Below, in pieces: positions 21,577 to 31,314 of a stretch of 64,000 nucleotides of DNA (its first letter is position 1; each line of letters opens with the position of its first letter). The stretch is from Pollenia angustigena (taxonomy: Eukaryota; Arthropoda; Insecta; Diptera; Polleniidae): contig OV884060.1 in the NCBI GenBank assembly GCA_930367215.1, positions 12,108,001 to 12,172,000 of the forward strand, written 5' to 3'. A program made the translations under genes and the position numbers. Under the pieces are notes generated by a model, which was not told where the DNA came from, searched no databases, and was given only the letters and a program-made list of their open reading frames with translations.

Positions 21577-22278
21577 ATACTGGCCAGCGTTGCCAGAATT
21601 AAGATTTTATTTTATTTTTCAAGATTTTTTGAACAAAATAAGATTTAAAGATTATTTTCTCAAATTAAGATTTTTTGTTTTAGATTTTTAACTTTAAGTT
21701 TGTACAACATACATAATTTTCTCTTACAGTTTTTTAAACAGTAAATTTTTAAAACAATGAGGTTTTATATCAGCTTGTTGTCTATTGGTTTTGCACACTT
21801 TTGTACTAACATGCATCATTATTTCTGGGCATACAAAACATGAAAAAAGCATCATTGATTCGGGGTTGTTCATTTTTAGAATATTGATAAAAAAATTATT
21901 TGTGAAAAAAAATTTATAGTACAGTAGACGCTCGGTTATATGAACTAATTCAGACAAGGCCTGTTCACTAAATGAAAAAGTTCACATAATCGAGACAATA
22001 CAATACAATACAATACAATACAAGTATTTCAAATCATTTTTAATATGTGTTCATATGTACATAACCTATATTAAGTTTTTATTGTAGATATTTTTTTGCT
22101 TTAAGGGATTTCTGTAATGCCTTGTCCCTGCATTTTCGCAATGCCAAATATCATTATCAGATACATTATTTTAACTCCAAGCAATAACTATACAAACACC
22201 AACCATCTTATTAATGTTCCTTTGCATTCGTACATACACATTTACTAGCTTATTTCGGGGAAGAACAGATTTATAATA

Positions 22279-22784
22279 AAGGGTGACACAAGCTTAAATC
22301 ATAATAAAACAAGGAAATATATTTTTGATATCAATGAAATGGGCTTTATTGGAAAGAAAATTGTATAATTTAAATATTATTTCTGTCATGTAGCCGCCAC
22401 GGCTGTTGTCGCATTCTGACCATCACCGTTTTTGAAGACAGCCCATAATGATGTTTCGACAAAAGCTTGTGGATTCTTCTCACTCCAAATGCAACAATTC
22501 TGCTTATTTACGTACCCATTCAACCAGAAATGAGCTTCATCGAAAATAAAATTTGGAGTAGAAATTCAAAATCTATACCAATTTGTGCTTCAGCCCATTC
22601 GCCGAAAAGTCTTGAATAAAAAATTCAACAATTTGCTCGTTGCTCGATTCATTATAAGCTATAATTCGATTCATAATGAAATTTCAAAGCAAACTAAACA
22701 AAAAGCAACTATCAGCTGTTAAATGTGTGCTCAAATAAAGCAGTGACGCCAACTTAAAGTTGTGATACTCTAAAAAACACCCTT
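22279..22784 (-). mobile_element. Internally deleted mariner nested in the pogo-like element
   Basis: The ends AAGGGTG (22279 on) and CACCCTT (ending 22784) lie between TA dinucleotides (22277-22278, 22785-22786). Subterminal CAC/ATCACAA and CTTTAAGTTGGCGTCAC words match mariner-type ends. The minus strand carries a piece of transposase. Confidence 0.75.
22386..22556 (-). pseudogene. Mariner transposase internal remnant
   Basis: The minus strand reads FDEAHFWLNGYVNKQNC, then CIWSEKNPQAFVETSL, WAVFKNGDGQN and a stop at 22386-22388. FDEAHFWLNGYVNKQN contains the second catalytic aspartate of mariner transposases. The frame jumps from VETSL directly to WAVFKNGDGQN, so the segment between was deleted, and both termini are missing. 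Confidence 0.75.
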
Positions 22785-23027
22785 TACAACAAATGGTTAC
22801 AAAGTACAAGTTGTTCACATAATAGAGATACGTTGTGTTCACTCTTTAGAACCTCATGTGTAAAAATTTTGTTGTTCACTATTCTGGATGTTCATATAAC
22901 TGGGTATACATATAACCGAGCGTCTACTGTACATATTTAAAGATTAATGTATTAAAGAACAAAAAAGTTCATGTATGTATTTAATTACCATGTCTTAGTA
23001 CCAAAAGGTAAAACTAATGGAACTTAA

Positions 23028-23340
23028 CCCTAGGATTACCGTCTTGGTCGGGCCAGACCAAATTTGTGTTTTCCTTGCAATATTTTTCGAATATAACAAA
23101 AAAAAAAAAAAAAAAAAAACAGGGGCGTGAGTTCTTTAATGATACGTGCTGAATCGAATGAAACTAATTTGGATTCGATTGAAGCAAACTAGTGGGGTGA
23201 AATTTTATTTTTATATGAAAGTCTATGAAATTACCCTTTTGGCCAGACCGAATTGTTGTTTTCTTGCAATATTTTTCAAATAGGAAACAATATCAAAAAA
23301 AAAACAGAAACGTGAATTCTGTAAATGATATGTTCTAAAT
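23028..23340 (+). repeat. Diverged two-unit direct repeat
   Basis: GGGCCAGACCAAATTTGTG with TTGCAATATTTTTCGAATA (about 23046-23095) recurs as TTGGCCAGACCGAATTGTTG with TTGCAATATTTTTCAAATA (about 23238-23285), each followed by an A run and ACGTGAATTCT or GCGTGAGTTCT. Spacing is about 190 bp. Function unknown. Confidence 0.6.
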
Positions 23341-24096
23341 TGAATGAATCAAGTTTAAATCAAATGTGTGGTAGATGCGAAAAAGCAATGTGCAAAACTA
23401 AGGACTACATATTCGATGACTTGCATGTAAAATAAAATAATAAAAATATATAATAAATTCGTATAATCTAGCAAATAACATACGTTCAATAAAAAAAATA
23501 TATTTATTAACTTTTTATTTAATTGGGTTTTTTAGCTGTTCTAATTGTGGTCTGCCTGGACAAAGAGGAGTGGTAAAAAGTTACAGTTAAGGGTTATGCA
23601 GCTTTTAGTTTGAAAATACCACATTCCATGTTTATGATAATTTGTAAACAAAGTATTTATACATAAGTGCTTAAGAATATCTGTTTAAACGTGTACCAAC
23701 ATTATTTTAATAAAAATTCATTAGGAATATATTTAGGAAAATCCATAGTTTTCAGCGATTTTTTTAAATGCAATTTTCTCAAAATGCCTTCGATATAACA
23801 ACGCTATCAAAAAATATAATATTAAATTGAGAACCCTCAAGATTTTTTTTTTGGAAAATATAACTAAAACACAATTTTAAACCTACAATTTGATTTTGTA
23901 AAAATACCGCAATTACGTATTTTAATTTAAATGTGTAGTTTCCATAATAAAAAGTAGTTTCTTTTAAAAAAATTAATAATTTTTACTTTTTTGCCTTTGT
24001 TATAAAAAATTTAAAGATTTTTCTCTTCAAAATAAGATTTTTTTTTCGCCAAAAGAAGATTTCCTTTCCAAATCTTCTGGCAACGCTGATACTGGC

Positions 24097-24950
24097 ATTA
24101 AACACTTGAAATTACTGTTTTCCTTTACGTTTTGTGTTTGGTTTTATATAATTTTGTATGTATTTAGTTTAATAAACAGCAGTAATTTTTGTAAAAATAG
24201 TTTCTTAAAGTTCTCTTTTAAGCTTCGATTTAAAGTGGAAGTTTTTTTCCCTTCGTTTGTGGCCAAAAGTGTGTTGGAAACATTTGCGGTTTTTAGTTGG
24301 GCTAAGTGGTTTCATTGAAACAGGTGGAAATGAAAGAAAACCGATAGAAAATTAATGTAGAAACAAAAAAACTGAGCAAAAAGTTCAAGTTGAATAGCCA
24401 GAATGTGTTTTGTTATTTGTAAGTTTTAAGCTTCTGTTGAAATTAAAGCAAAAATTTTTCTTCCTTAAAAGAAACTTGTTTGCTTGCTGGCTTCTGAAAG
24501 CCTTGTTAGACAAAATATTTTCAAATCCATTTAAATTTCAAGCATTTATGTACTAGAAATTGTTTTAATTAAATATCAAAATATATTTAATGCTTATTTC
24601 TCAGTTTTTTGCTAGTTAACCAACAAAACACCATTCATCGAAATAATTTATATTTAACAACTAATTGCTAAAATCCTGATGAATGAATTGTTTAATTAGA
24701 AATTGAACATTTAATGCCTCAAATACGAGTTGGACTAGGGGCATGACAATATGAGACAAAATGATTTTGTAAACAGCTTAATGCTCTTGTTTATTTAATG
24801 CGAATTGTATAAAGGATAAGTTTTAAGTGGAACGAATTAGTTGATATAAAAAAATAACAAAAGTGTTTGCTGAAGAGGTCAAGCTAGTGATACACTTTAA
24901 CAAAATCTTTTTAGTAAAATTTTTATACAAATTTTTTTATTAAAAACAAA
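24097..24950. other. Intergenic, nothing recognised
   Basis: No supported gene. The 70-codon frame at 24106-24318 is low-complexity. Confidence 0.45.
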
Positions 24951-24961
24951 ATCATTGAAAA

Positions 24962-25373
24962 GAAGTAAAGGAATAACATGTTATAATAAATTAAAATAGA
25001 TAATCATTCAAAGCAAATTTCGATCTACCAAAGGTTGAATTCAATTTGGTTTAAGGATTGATGTTTGACTAATGACGTCAGCAGTCGTCGATGGCTGCGA
25101 GTGTTAACCGGCAAGCCTTCTGAGGAGATTGAGTGGTTGCAATCGAAACATGTCAGGGTAACCTGTCCGTAAACACCTGGGTTCGAGCCCAGATTGAGTC
25201 AAGAATGAAAAATTATCAATAAATTTTAATTGATTTTCATGTTGTAAAATTCCTTTCTTCATAAAAATAATTTAATGAAAATTAAATTTAATGAACTTAA
25301 GCCTAATTAAAAATATTAAAAAATTTGGATTAAAAACCATAAATAGTTCAATAAAATAACCACAATACTAATA
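24962..25373 (+). mobile_element. Single copy of the tRNA-like repeat family with 11-bp target duplication
   Basis: The 412-bp copy starts GAAGTAAAGGAATAAC and ends CCACAATACTAATA, between two ATCATTGAAAA duplications (24951-24961, 25374-25384). Its sequence follows the array unit at 31-34 kb: ATGGCTGCGAGTG (A-box-like), GGTTCGAGCCC (B box), then the AAGAATGAAAAATTATCAAT tail. Compared with array units it lacks the first about 130 bp, so it is 5'-truncated in the manner of retrotransposed DNA. Confidence 0.8.
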
Positions 25374-25396
25374 ATCATTGAAAAATATTTAATCAG

Positions 25397-25518
25397 CCCA
25401 ATTATGTATGAAAATTCCCCGGGAGTTTTCTTCGTTCTCCCGTTTTTTGCTTTTATAATGCAATTGTAAATATGGGAAAAGAGAAAAAACTCCCGTGGAA
25501 TTTGTATTCATAATTGGG
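25397..25518. mobile_element. 122-bp MITE, CCCAATTATG inverted ends
   Basis: CCCAATTATGTATGAAAATT..CCGGGAGTTTT is mirrored by the complement ending CATAATTGGG at 25518, giving arms of about 33 bp with few mismatches. No target duplication is clear. Confidence 0.65.
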
Positions 25519-25539
25519 ATGAATAAGATTTTGTTTTTC

Positions 25540-25960
25540 GTGCTTTAATTCCCAATTTTTTTTTCTTAATAAAAACACTTAAATTTATTGTTGGAGGATA
25601 AGTTAGTTTCGATGCGCATTTCACTGGTTGCTTTGGCCAGATCATCAGGAAACATTTTTCCAACAAAATTTAAGAAAAGCCAAGAAGTCTTATTTGCAAC
25701 GATATTAAAGTTTAAACAAAATACCAACAATAAACAGTAAGTTTATCTTTTCTTGCATTCCCCACTACAATTGGTTGGAATTCCCTCAATATTAATTGCA
25801 AAAAAAAAAAAAAAAAAAAAAAAAATTATCAAAATAAGACCAACAAAAAAGTTGCTATATTGTTTTCGCAAGAAAATCAAAATAAAGCAACCCGCCAGTT
25901 CAGTTTTTTTTATGCCGTGCACTTACAAATTTATTCTCAAAGTAATTGGGAATACAAAAT
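25540..25960 (-). repeat. Inverted copy of the 37.3-37.8 kb repeat
   Basis: Read in reverse it shares CCCACTACAATTGGTTGG / AGTGGGGAATGTAAGA, GCGCATTTCACTGGTTGCTT, GATCATCAGGAAAC and GTGCTTAATTCCCAATTTT-type words with 37260-37833 in the same order. It contains a run of about 24 A (25799-25825). Likely an old foldback-type repeat. Confidence 0.55.
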
Positions 25961-25968
25961 TTTTAATA

Positions 25969-26109
25969 ATGGCCTGTTCGTCGATAGCGAATGAAGACTT
26001 CGTTCGCTTAACTAACATGCAAAACAAAAACAACATTTTATAATTTGTTTTTGTTTTAAATGTTTTTTAAGCGAACGAAGACTTCATTCGCTATCGACGA
26101 ACAGGCCAT
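25969..26109. mobile_element. 141-bp near-perfect hairpin element
   Basis: Arms 25969-26011 and 26067-26109 (43 bp each, starting ATGGCCTGTTCGTCGATAGC) are almost exact reverse complements. The loop also carries complementary AAAACAAAAACAAC / TTGTTTTTGTTTT tracts, so nearly the whole element can fold. Within each arm a shorter GCGAA..GAAGACTTC..TTCGC palindrome exists. Confidence 0.75.
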
Positions 26110-26582
26110 AAATAACATTTTGTTTGTCGTGCTTAATTTCCAATTTTTTTTTTTTGACAAAAACACTGATTTGTTTTTTATTTTTTTGAAAAATTTAATT
26201 TTTTTTTCAAAGTTATTTTGGGAATACAAAATTTATTATTAATAAGATTTCTGTATGACGTGCTAAGTTCCCATTTTTTCATATTTGATAAATACACTGA
26301 GATTTTTTTGTTTTTTTTTCGTATGTATATTTTGTGTTTGTAAAAAATGTTTGGTTTTTTTTTACCAGCCAAAAGCAACGAACATTAATAAACCGAGCCG
26401 AACACAATGAAGTTTGTGGATTTAAAAAAAAAACCGAACGGAATTAAAAGTTGTCATCTTTTGTTGAGTTAGATAAAAACAGTATTATTTTTGTGTTCGA
26501 AGGATGACAAACACGGAAACGTTATTTTTTTAATGATTTTCTACACAAACACTATTAGCACTATTATACCGAACACTAATAG

Positions 26583-27100
26583 ACTTTTTACACTGAACAA
26601 CATTTAACATCTACCTTCAATTTGCCACAATTTGCGAAGATATTAACATCTTTCCATAAGAAATTCATAGGGTTTAATACCAACATCTTTAAAAGATGTT
26701 CCTTTCTCATTTTATTCCATTCTACGTCTTTCGATTATTTAAGTGTCATCACTAGAAAAGTGGCAATAAGTTCTATTATTATTGTGGCATCACTGACAAA
26801 AGAGTGGTTTTGAAAGCAGCGTTACCATTTGTCAAATTTTCTCTTTTATTGCAATGTTTTTTTGTTAAGCATTTTTTATATTTTTAAACAAATTGAACTT
26901 CAAATATATTTTTGTGTTTTCTGTTTATATGTTGGCACTTTTGTAGAAAAAAACATTTTATATATAAAATTTTTTTTTTTTTTTTTTCAAATATTGTGAC
27001 ATTTTTGTTTGATGGTAGATGCTAGATGTGAGCAATGTAAACGAGTGTTTCACATTTTCTACATCTTTGATGGTAGATGTTGATCAATGTAAAAAGCCTT
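26583..27100. mobile_element. MITE with CTTTTTACAYTGA ends (copy A only)
   Basis: CTTTTTACACTGAACAAC..TAACATCTACC at the left is mirrored by CTTTTTACATTGATCAAC..ATCTACC on the other strand at the right. The right subterminal region repeats GATGGTAGATG twice. The aligned place in copy B (near 48845) has no such sequence. Confidence 0.65.
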
Positions 27101-27179
27101 TAAGGAGCGATATTAAGGGAATATTTTCGAAAGCTGCATAAAACAGCCATTTCTTTAGACAATTTATTGCTTGACAGAA

Positions 27180-27560
27180 AGTTGTTAACAAAAAAGTTAT
27201 CGTGAGTAAAATATTGTTAGAGCTTATTTATCGCTTTGTCTATAAAATACTTATCGTTACCTAACACTTTTTAAAAATGAAATTAGCAAGTATTAAAAAT
27301 ATTAATCATCACTTAAAAATTTCGATAAAAATATTTATCGCTAGGCAAAAATTGCGATAGAAAATTTATCGTTGACCTTAATTTTCTATAAAAAATCTAC
27401 CGGTTGCAATAAATGTACACACAAAAAATTAACCATTGGCCAGAAATGACTTATTTAAATTAAAATAACTTACCTTAATTTTATTTCCCGCCAGAAATTT
27501 CGCCAAAAAATTGTCGTTAGCAGAAAATCTATCGTTTATATAACAAATATACAGGCAATA
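27180..27560 (+). repeat. Degenerate minisatellite, TTATCGCTAGSCARAAATT core (copy A)
   Basis: The core TTATCGYTAGSYARAAATTT recurs every roughly 35-40 bases with strong drift. The same minisatellite appears at 46270-46540, 47893-48090, 48930-49160, 53340-53400, 38735-38800 and 59510-59570. Non-coding. Confidence 0.6.
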
Positions 27561-27794
27561 CACAAAGTGTTATATTTTGTCATATTGGTTGTAAAGGTGA
27601 TATCCTAAAATTATGGCAAATACAACCAATATAAAACAATAGAACACTTTGTGAAATGCCTAATAGTATTGTAAGGGTGGTTGTATTTTGGAGTCATGAC
27701 AATTTTTTTCAAACTAAAACAACAAATTCTCTAAAATGCCCATAATTTTGGCTTTATAACCTGACAAATTTCAAAGCACTTAATGTTTTAAAGT

Positions 27795-28065
27795 TACTTC
27801 TGACCTATGGCCTCCGCAACTGGGTCCTAGTTTTGCAACGCTATTTCAAGTACACCCGGTCTTATTTCGTCAATAGTGAGTTGAATGTTGGCTTCTTAAT
27901 GATCGCTGTTGGTTTTGCGGTATATACCAGAGAATTGACATACCCTCCACAAAAAGGAGTCCAAAGATGTCAAATCGCACGAACGAGGTGGCCAATTCAC
28001 TGGTCCATTTCTTGAGAAAATTCGGTCACCAAACTTTTAGAAATCACCATTCTTTTCGACAGCCG
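27795..28065 (-). pseudogene. Mariner-like transposase C-terminal relic (copy A)
   Basis: The minus strand reads KFGDRIFSRNGPVNWPPRSC, DLTSLDSFLWRVCQFSGIYR, then after a stop EANIQLTIDEIRPGVLEIAL. This is the region around the third catalytic aspartate of mariner-family transposases (WPPRSCDLTPLDFFLWG) and the downstream ANIRxxIxxIRPxxLE block. Several stops (for example before KFGDR and after SDH) break it. The paralogous relic is at 53645-53915, so it predates the segmental duplication. Confidence 0.75.
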
Positions 28066-28265
28066 GACGCACGGACATTGTTAGATACGAAAAAGTGGGT
28101 TTATCCCAATTTGTCAAGGTGTAACAAACATCAGAACAAACAAATAATACCCTCTCCACTATTCTGGTGCGGGTATAACGAAGTCCACATTTTATGTGTT
28201 GCACTGTATAATCAGAATTTACAAATTTTTCCAAAATAATCCTTGGAAAAATAGTTGGTTTGGAG

Positions 28266-28958
28266 CAGTGATAACCAAGCCCCGAACTAAGAAAGCCCCG
28301 AACGCACGCACACACCCAGAGAAAAAACATGTTTAAATATGGTCACCTCCAACAATACTATTTTTAAATAAAATTTTTAACATATTATGATTCATTTAAC
28401 AATATTATTGTCACCGACAACCATATAATGGTTGAAATAGTCCTCCATCAAGGAGCCACAACCATATTATGGTTGCCTCCGAACATGTTATGGTCAAAAA
28501 TAACTAAAACATGTTTTACACTTATAATAGCATGGTTGGTTTTCAACCATAGCATGTTGCTCTTGGAAAAGAGGAAAATACTATTGTTAATTTTAAAACA
28601 AATTATTGCCGTATTTAACCATAACATGTTTAGAGGCAACCATAATATGGTTGTGGCTTCTTCATGGAGGACAAATTCAACCATAATATGGTTGTAGGTG
28701 ACAATAATATGGTTATGTTAACCATAATATGGCTACAATTTTCTTTAAACATAGTTTTGTTGGAGGTGACCATATTTAAACATATTTTTTCTCTGCGTGC
28801 ACAAACATATTATGTGCTTGTGTGCGGTCGCAGAGACTGATGATAGTCTGATGTTTTGAAACGAACAAAGTTGTAATATACATGTGAATTGTCAACCGTG
28901 TCTGAGTGAAAAATACGATTATTGACATGCTCGCGAGTCTATGGAGTGGTTATCACTG
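28266..28958. mobile_element. hAT-type MITE (copy A only), with a palindromic element inside
   Basis: CAGTGATAACCA at 28266 on is mirrored by TGGTTATCACTG ending at 28958. Perfect 8-bp duplications, GTTTGGAG, lie at 28258-28265 and 28959-28966. Copy B has a single uninterrupted GTTTGGAG at the corresponding place near 54090, which is the empty site. Most of the length is taken by the palindromic element at 28317-28795. Confidence 0.88.
28317..28795. mobile_element. Long palindromic element with AACCATAATATGGTTG subrepeats
   Basis: CAGAGAAAAAACATGTTTAA then GGTCACCTCCAACAA at the left is mirrored at the right end. The interior repeats the palindromic word AACCATAATATGGTTG (or ACCATATTATGGTTG) about eight times. 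Because the whole element is nearly self-complementary, open frames on both strands (28428-28697 plus; 28448-28684 minus) encode almost the same peptide; neither is supported as a gene. Confidence 0.75.
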
Positions 28959-28966
28959 GTTTGGAG

Positions 28967-30033
28967 GATTAAAAAATTTTCTTGATAAAATTTACTTGTT
29001 TTACTAAAATCTAGTAAAATTTTTTATAAATGTATGTTTTCGAGCAAAATGATTTTATCTTCTTGCTTTTACAACGTCTTTAGGCATCAAAAGCTAATAA
29101 AAATTCTTATCAAATTCCCCACCTAAAACAGCTAATTAATGAACATCATATTGTTTTTTTTTTTTTTTTAATACATACTAGAAAACTTAATAGATCAAAA
29201 CAAATAAGATAGCGTATTAACGCTATAGATGTTTACTTAAAAAGAAAACAAATGAAGATTTCGAATGGCTAAGCAAATATTTGATCAGATCATGTCTCTA
29301 TTCCAAAAGTTCAAAACAAACAAAAAAAAAAAAAAATTAAACTAATAAAAAAAAAAACTAAAAAAGAACTTGATATGAAAATCACTGATACAAATTTAAG
29401 CAACCCTTTATGAATGTAAGGGAAGATAAGAATTGTTAAGGCAGTCATATCTAAATTATTTGATTTTCTATCCAGCATCGTCGGTTTGACACATACAAAC
29501 ATATTTTCACTAATGCTACCGCAATGCTTGATGAGTACTTTGGTCAATGTATTTGGGCCTTTAAAGGTGTTCAATAGGCAACGGTGCTTTAACATTTACA
29601 CTACAACAAACTTTTGCTTTACTTCTTGTTAATGCTAGAAGTATTTATGCTTAGACCTAACAAATATTTGACGAAAAAAAAATTCAAAAAAGCATGACCA
29701 GTAAATTGTTCAAACTTTATCCTTATTTTTAAACAATTTTTATTGTAAAGCTAAACTTTATTTCTAAGAAGATAATTGTAATTTGTAATTTAGAAGCTGT
29801 TAAGTGATGTTTCATCTATCAAACTTTGTTGCAAAATCAATGTATTTTTTAATAAAACTAGTGGTTACATTTAGCTTTAGATTTTAATTTTCTTAAAAGC
29901 TTATTTTGTTTAAATATCATAAATCATTTATATGTTTAAACATATAATGCAAACAAGAGCTTAAAGCTTTTCCCTTAAGCTCTAACTTCAATCATTTATA
30001 AACTTTAGAAACAAGTAATGCTTTCAAAATGTT
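28967..30033. other. Shared duplicated intergenic sequence, no gene
   Basis: Aligns with about 54090-55020. Copy B lacks about 125 bp present here near 29435-29560. A 94-codon minus-strand frame (29311-29595) ends in low-complexity Phe/Ile/Leu and is interrupted by the copy-B deletion, so it is not supported as a gene. Confidence 0.5.
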
Positions 30034-30045
30034 AAAATAAATCAA

Positions 30046-30356
30046 GGTTTGGTTAGGTTAGGTTCCATTGGCAGCCGTGATCAAGCACAGCACAGATGGG
30101 TACATTAATTAGTTCCTATTGTGTAACCATGTCACACCGTCTCTAATGGGTCCTATGTTATCTGGCTGCTTGTGTTCCCACGCAGCCATCCGGTCGATTC
30201 AGTAAAGGAGTGGATCCTGTTTACATCAACATCAGAGAGACAAGTTTTGTCCCCAAGGGCTCTTCGACCAAACATTTTGAGTCTTAGATCTCCGAATGCC
30301 GGCCAATTACAGAGAAGATGTTCCGTTGACTCTTCCTCTTCCTCCTCGCCAAAAAT
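30046..30356 (-). mobile_element. 5'-truncated LINE insertion (copy A only)
   Basis: The insert is bounded by a 12-bp target duplication, AAAATAAATCAA (30034-30045, 30357-30368), absent as a pair in copy B. Its minus strand encodes FGEEEEEESTEHLLCNWPA, then DLRLKMFGRRALGDKTCLSD and HSFTESTGWL before a stop at about 30174. EHLLCxCPA and ESTGW-type endings mark the extreme C-terminus of ORF2 in LOA/I-type insect LINEs. The 3' UTR ends in CCTAACCTAACC. Confidence 0.75.
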
Positions 30357-30527
30357 AAAATAAATCAAAACTTTACAAAAAGTTTTGGCTTTTTTCAAAA
30401 GAACATGAAATATTTGTATTTTATTTTTTAAGGTTTTTTCAAGCTTTTCAATTATAAAGCATTTCGAATCACTCTGCCTAAGTCTTTGAGTATTTTTTTT
30501 TGGTTAACATAGGGCAATTGTGTTTAA

Positions 30528-31138
30528 GGCGACCATACACGACATGTTTTTGTCATCTGACATGTCAACTTTCCCACTGCAAAATACATACATGTCGTGT
30601 GTTACCTTTTAAACTTTGCTTCTGTAAAAGTCAGATGCAAAGTCATCTGACAAAATTTCAATTAGAGCATGCTCTATTTTCTTCTGACAAACCATCTGAC
30701 ATCAGAAATCTATGCCGCTAGGAAACCGGCAGCGGCATCCACTATTGACGGAATCATTAGCCGGCTGAATTTTATATTTTACAATACCGAGATATGTATG
30801 ATCATCCCACTATTGAATAGAATTTTTGTAAATATATATATAAAAACCGTTTCATTATATATCCTAAATTGGTATCTTTAAATTAAAAGAAAAATATGTT
30901 AAGATGGCTAAATTATTTTACGGCGTAAATAAAAATTTTCGTGGCGGCATTTTTATTTTGGTTTTTGCAACAACTATGGGAAAAAAACAGAGACAATGTC
31001 AGAACCAAATTACATGTACGTTTGTGACCGAATATTATAAACCTTCTGTAAAACAGCCATTTTGACAGACATGCACAATTACATGTGACTTGAAAAGTTG
31101 ACAAGTCAGATGTAAACAACATGTCGTCTACATGCACC
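30528..31138. mobile_element. TTAA-flanked MITE (copy A only)
   Basis: Ends GGCGACCATACACGACATG and, on the other strand, GGTGCATGTAGACGACATG, with matching TCATCTGAC/ACATCTGAC words inside. TTTAA lies on both sides (30523-30527, 31139-31143), and copy B has a single GTGTTTAACGACC. TTAA duplication suggests mobilisation by a piggyBac-type transposase. A truncated inverted relative is at about 47585-47778. Confidence 0.75.
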
Positions 31139-31314
31139 TTTAACGACCAGACTTAAGTTTTGCTCGCATGTTTTAGAAAAAAAAGTAAAACTGAAAAGTT
31201 CCCAGGAAATTTATGAAAATTGTTTACTGTAAATAAATGCCAGAAGCTTTGGTTGAGTTAAAAAAAAAAATACAAATATCCAAATACAATTTTTTAAATA
31301 AAAAGTTTTATTAG

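Larger units (their letters stand above)
21922..22929. mobile_element. Pogo-like (Tc1/mariner superfamily) element inside the hAT
   Basis: CAGTAGACGCTCGGTTATAT at 21922 on is mirrored by the complement ending at 22929, with TA on each side (21920-21921, 22930-22931). The CAGTAGACGCTCGGTTA-type end and TA duplication fit pogo-like elements. A five-unit ACAAT microsatellite lies at about 21995-22023. A mariner relic is inserted inside. Confidence 0.8.
21585..24088. mobile_element. hAT-type element, non-autonomous, holding nested insertions
   Basis: The ends are CAGCGTTGCCAGAA (21585 on) and its complement (ending 24088), with AAGATTT-rich subterminal repeats on both sides. Perfect 8-bp target duplications, ATACTGGC, lie at 21577-21584 and 24089-24096. 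The CAGNG-type start and 8-bp duplication are typical of hAT. No hAT transposase is recognisable. A pogo-like element (21922-22929) and a diverged tandem repeat (about 23030-23340) occupy much of the interior. Confidence 0.88.

Noticed and set aside
29311..29595. 94-codon minus-strand open frame
   Set aside because: The second half is low-complexity, and the paralogous copy B has a deletion across the frame.
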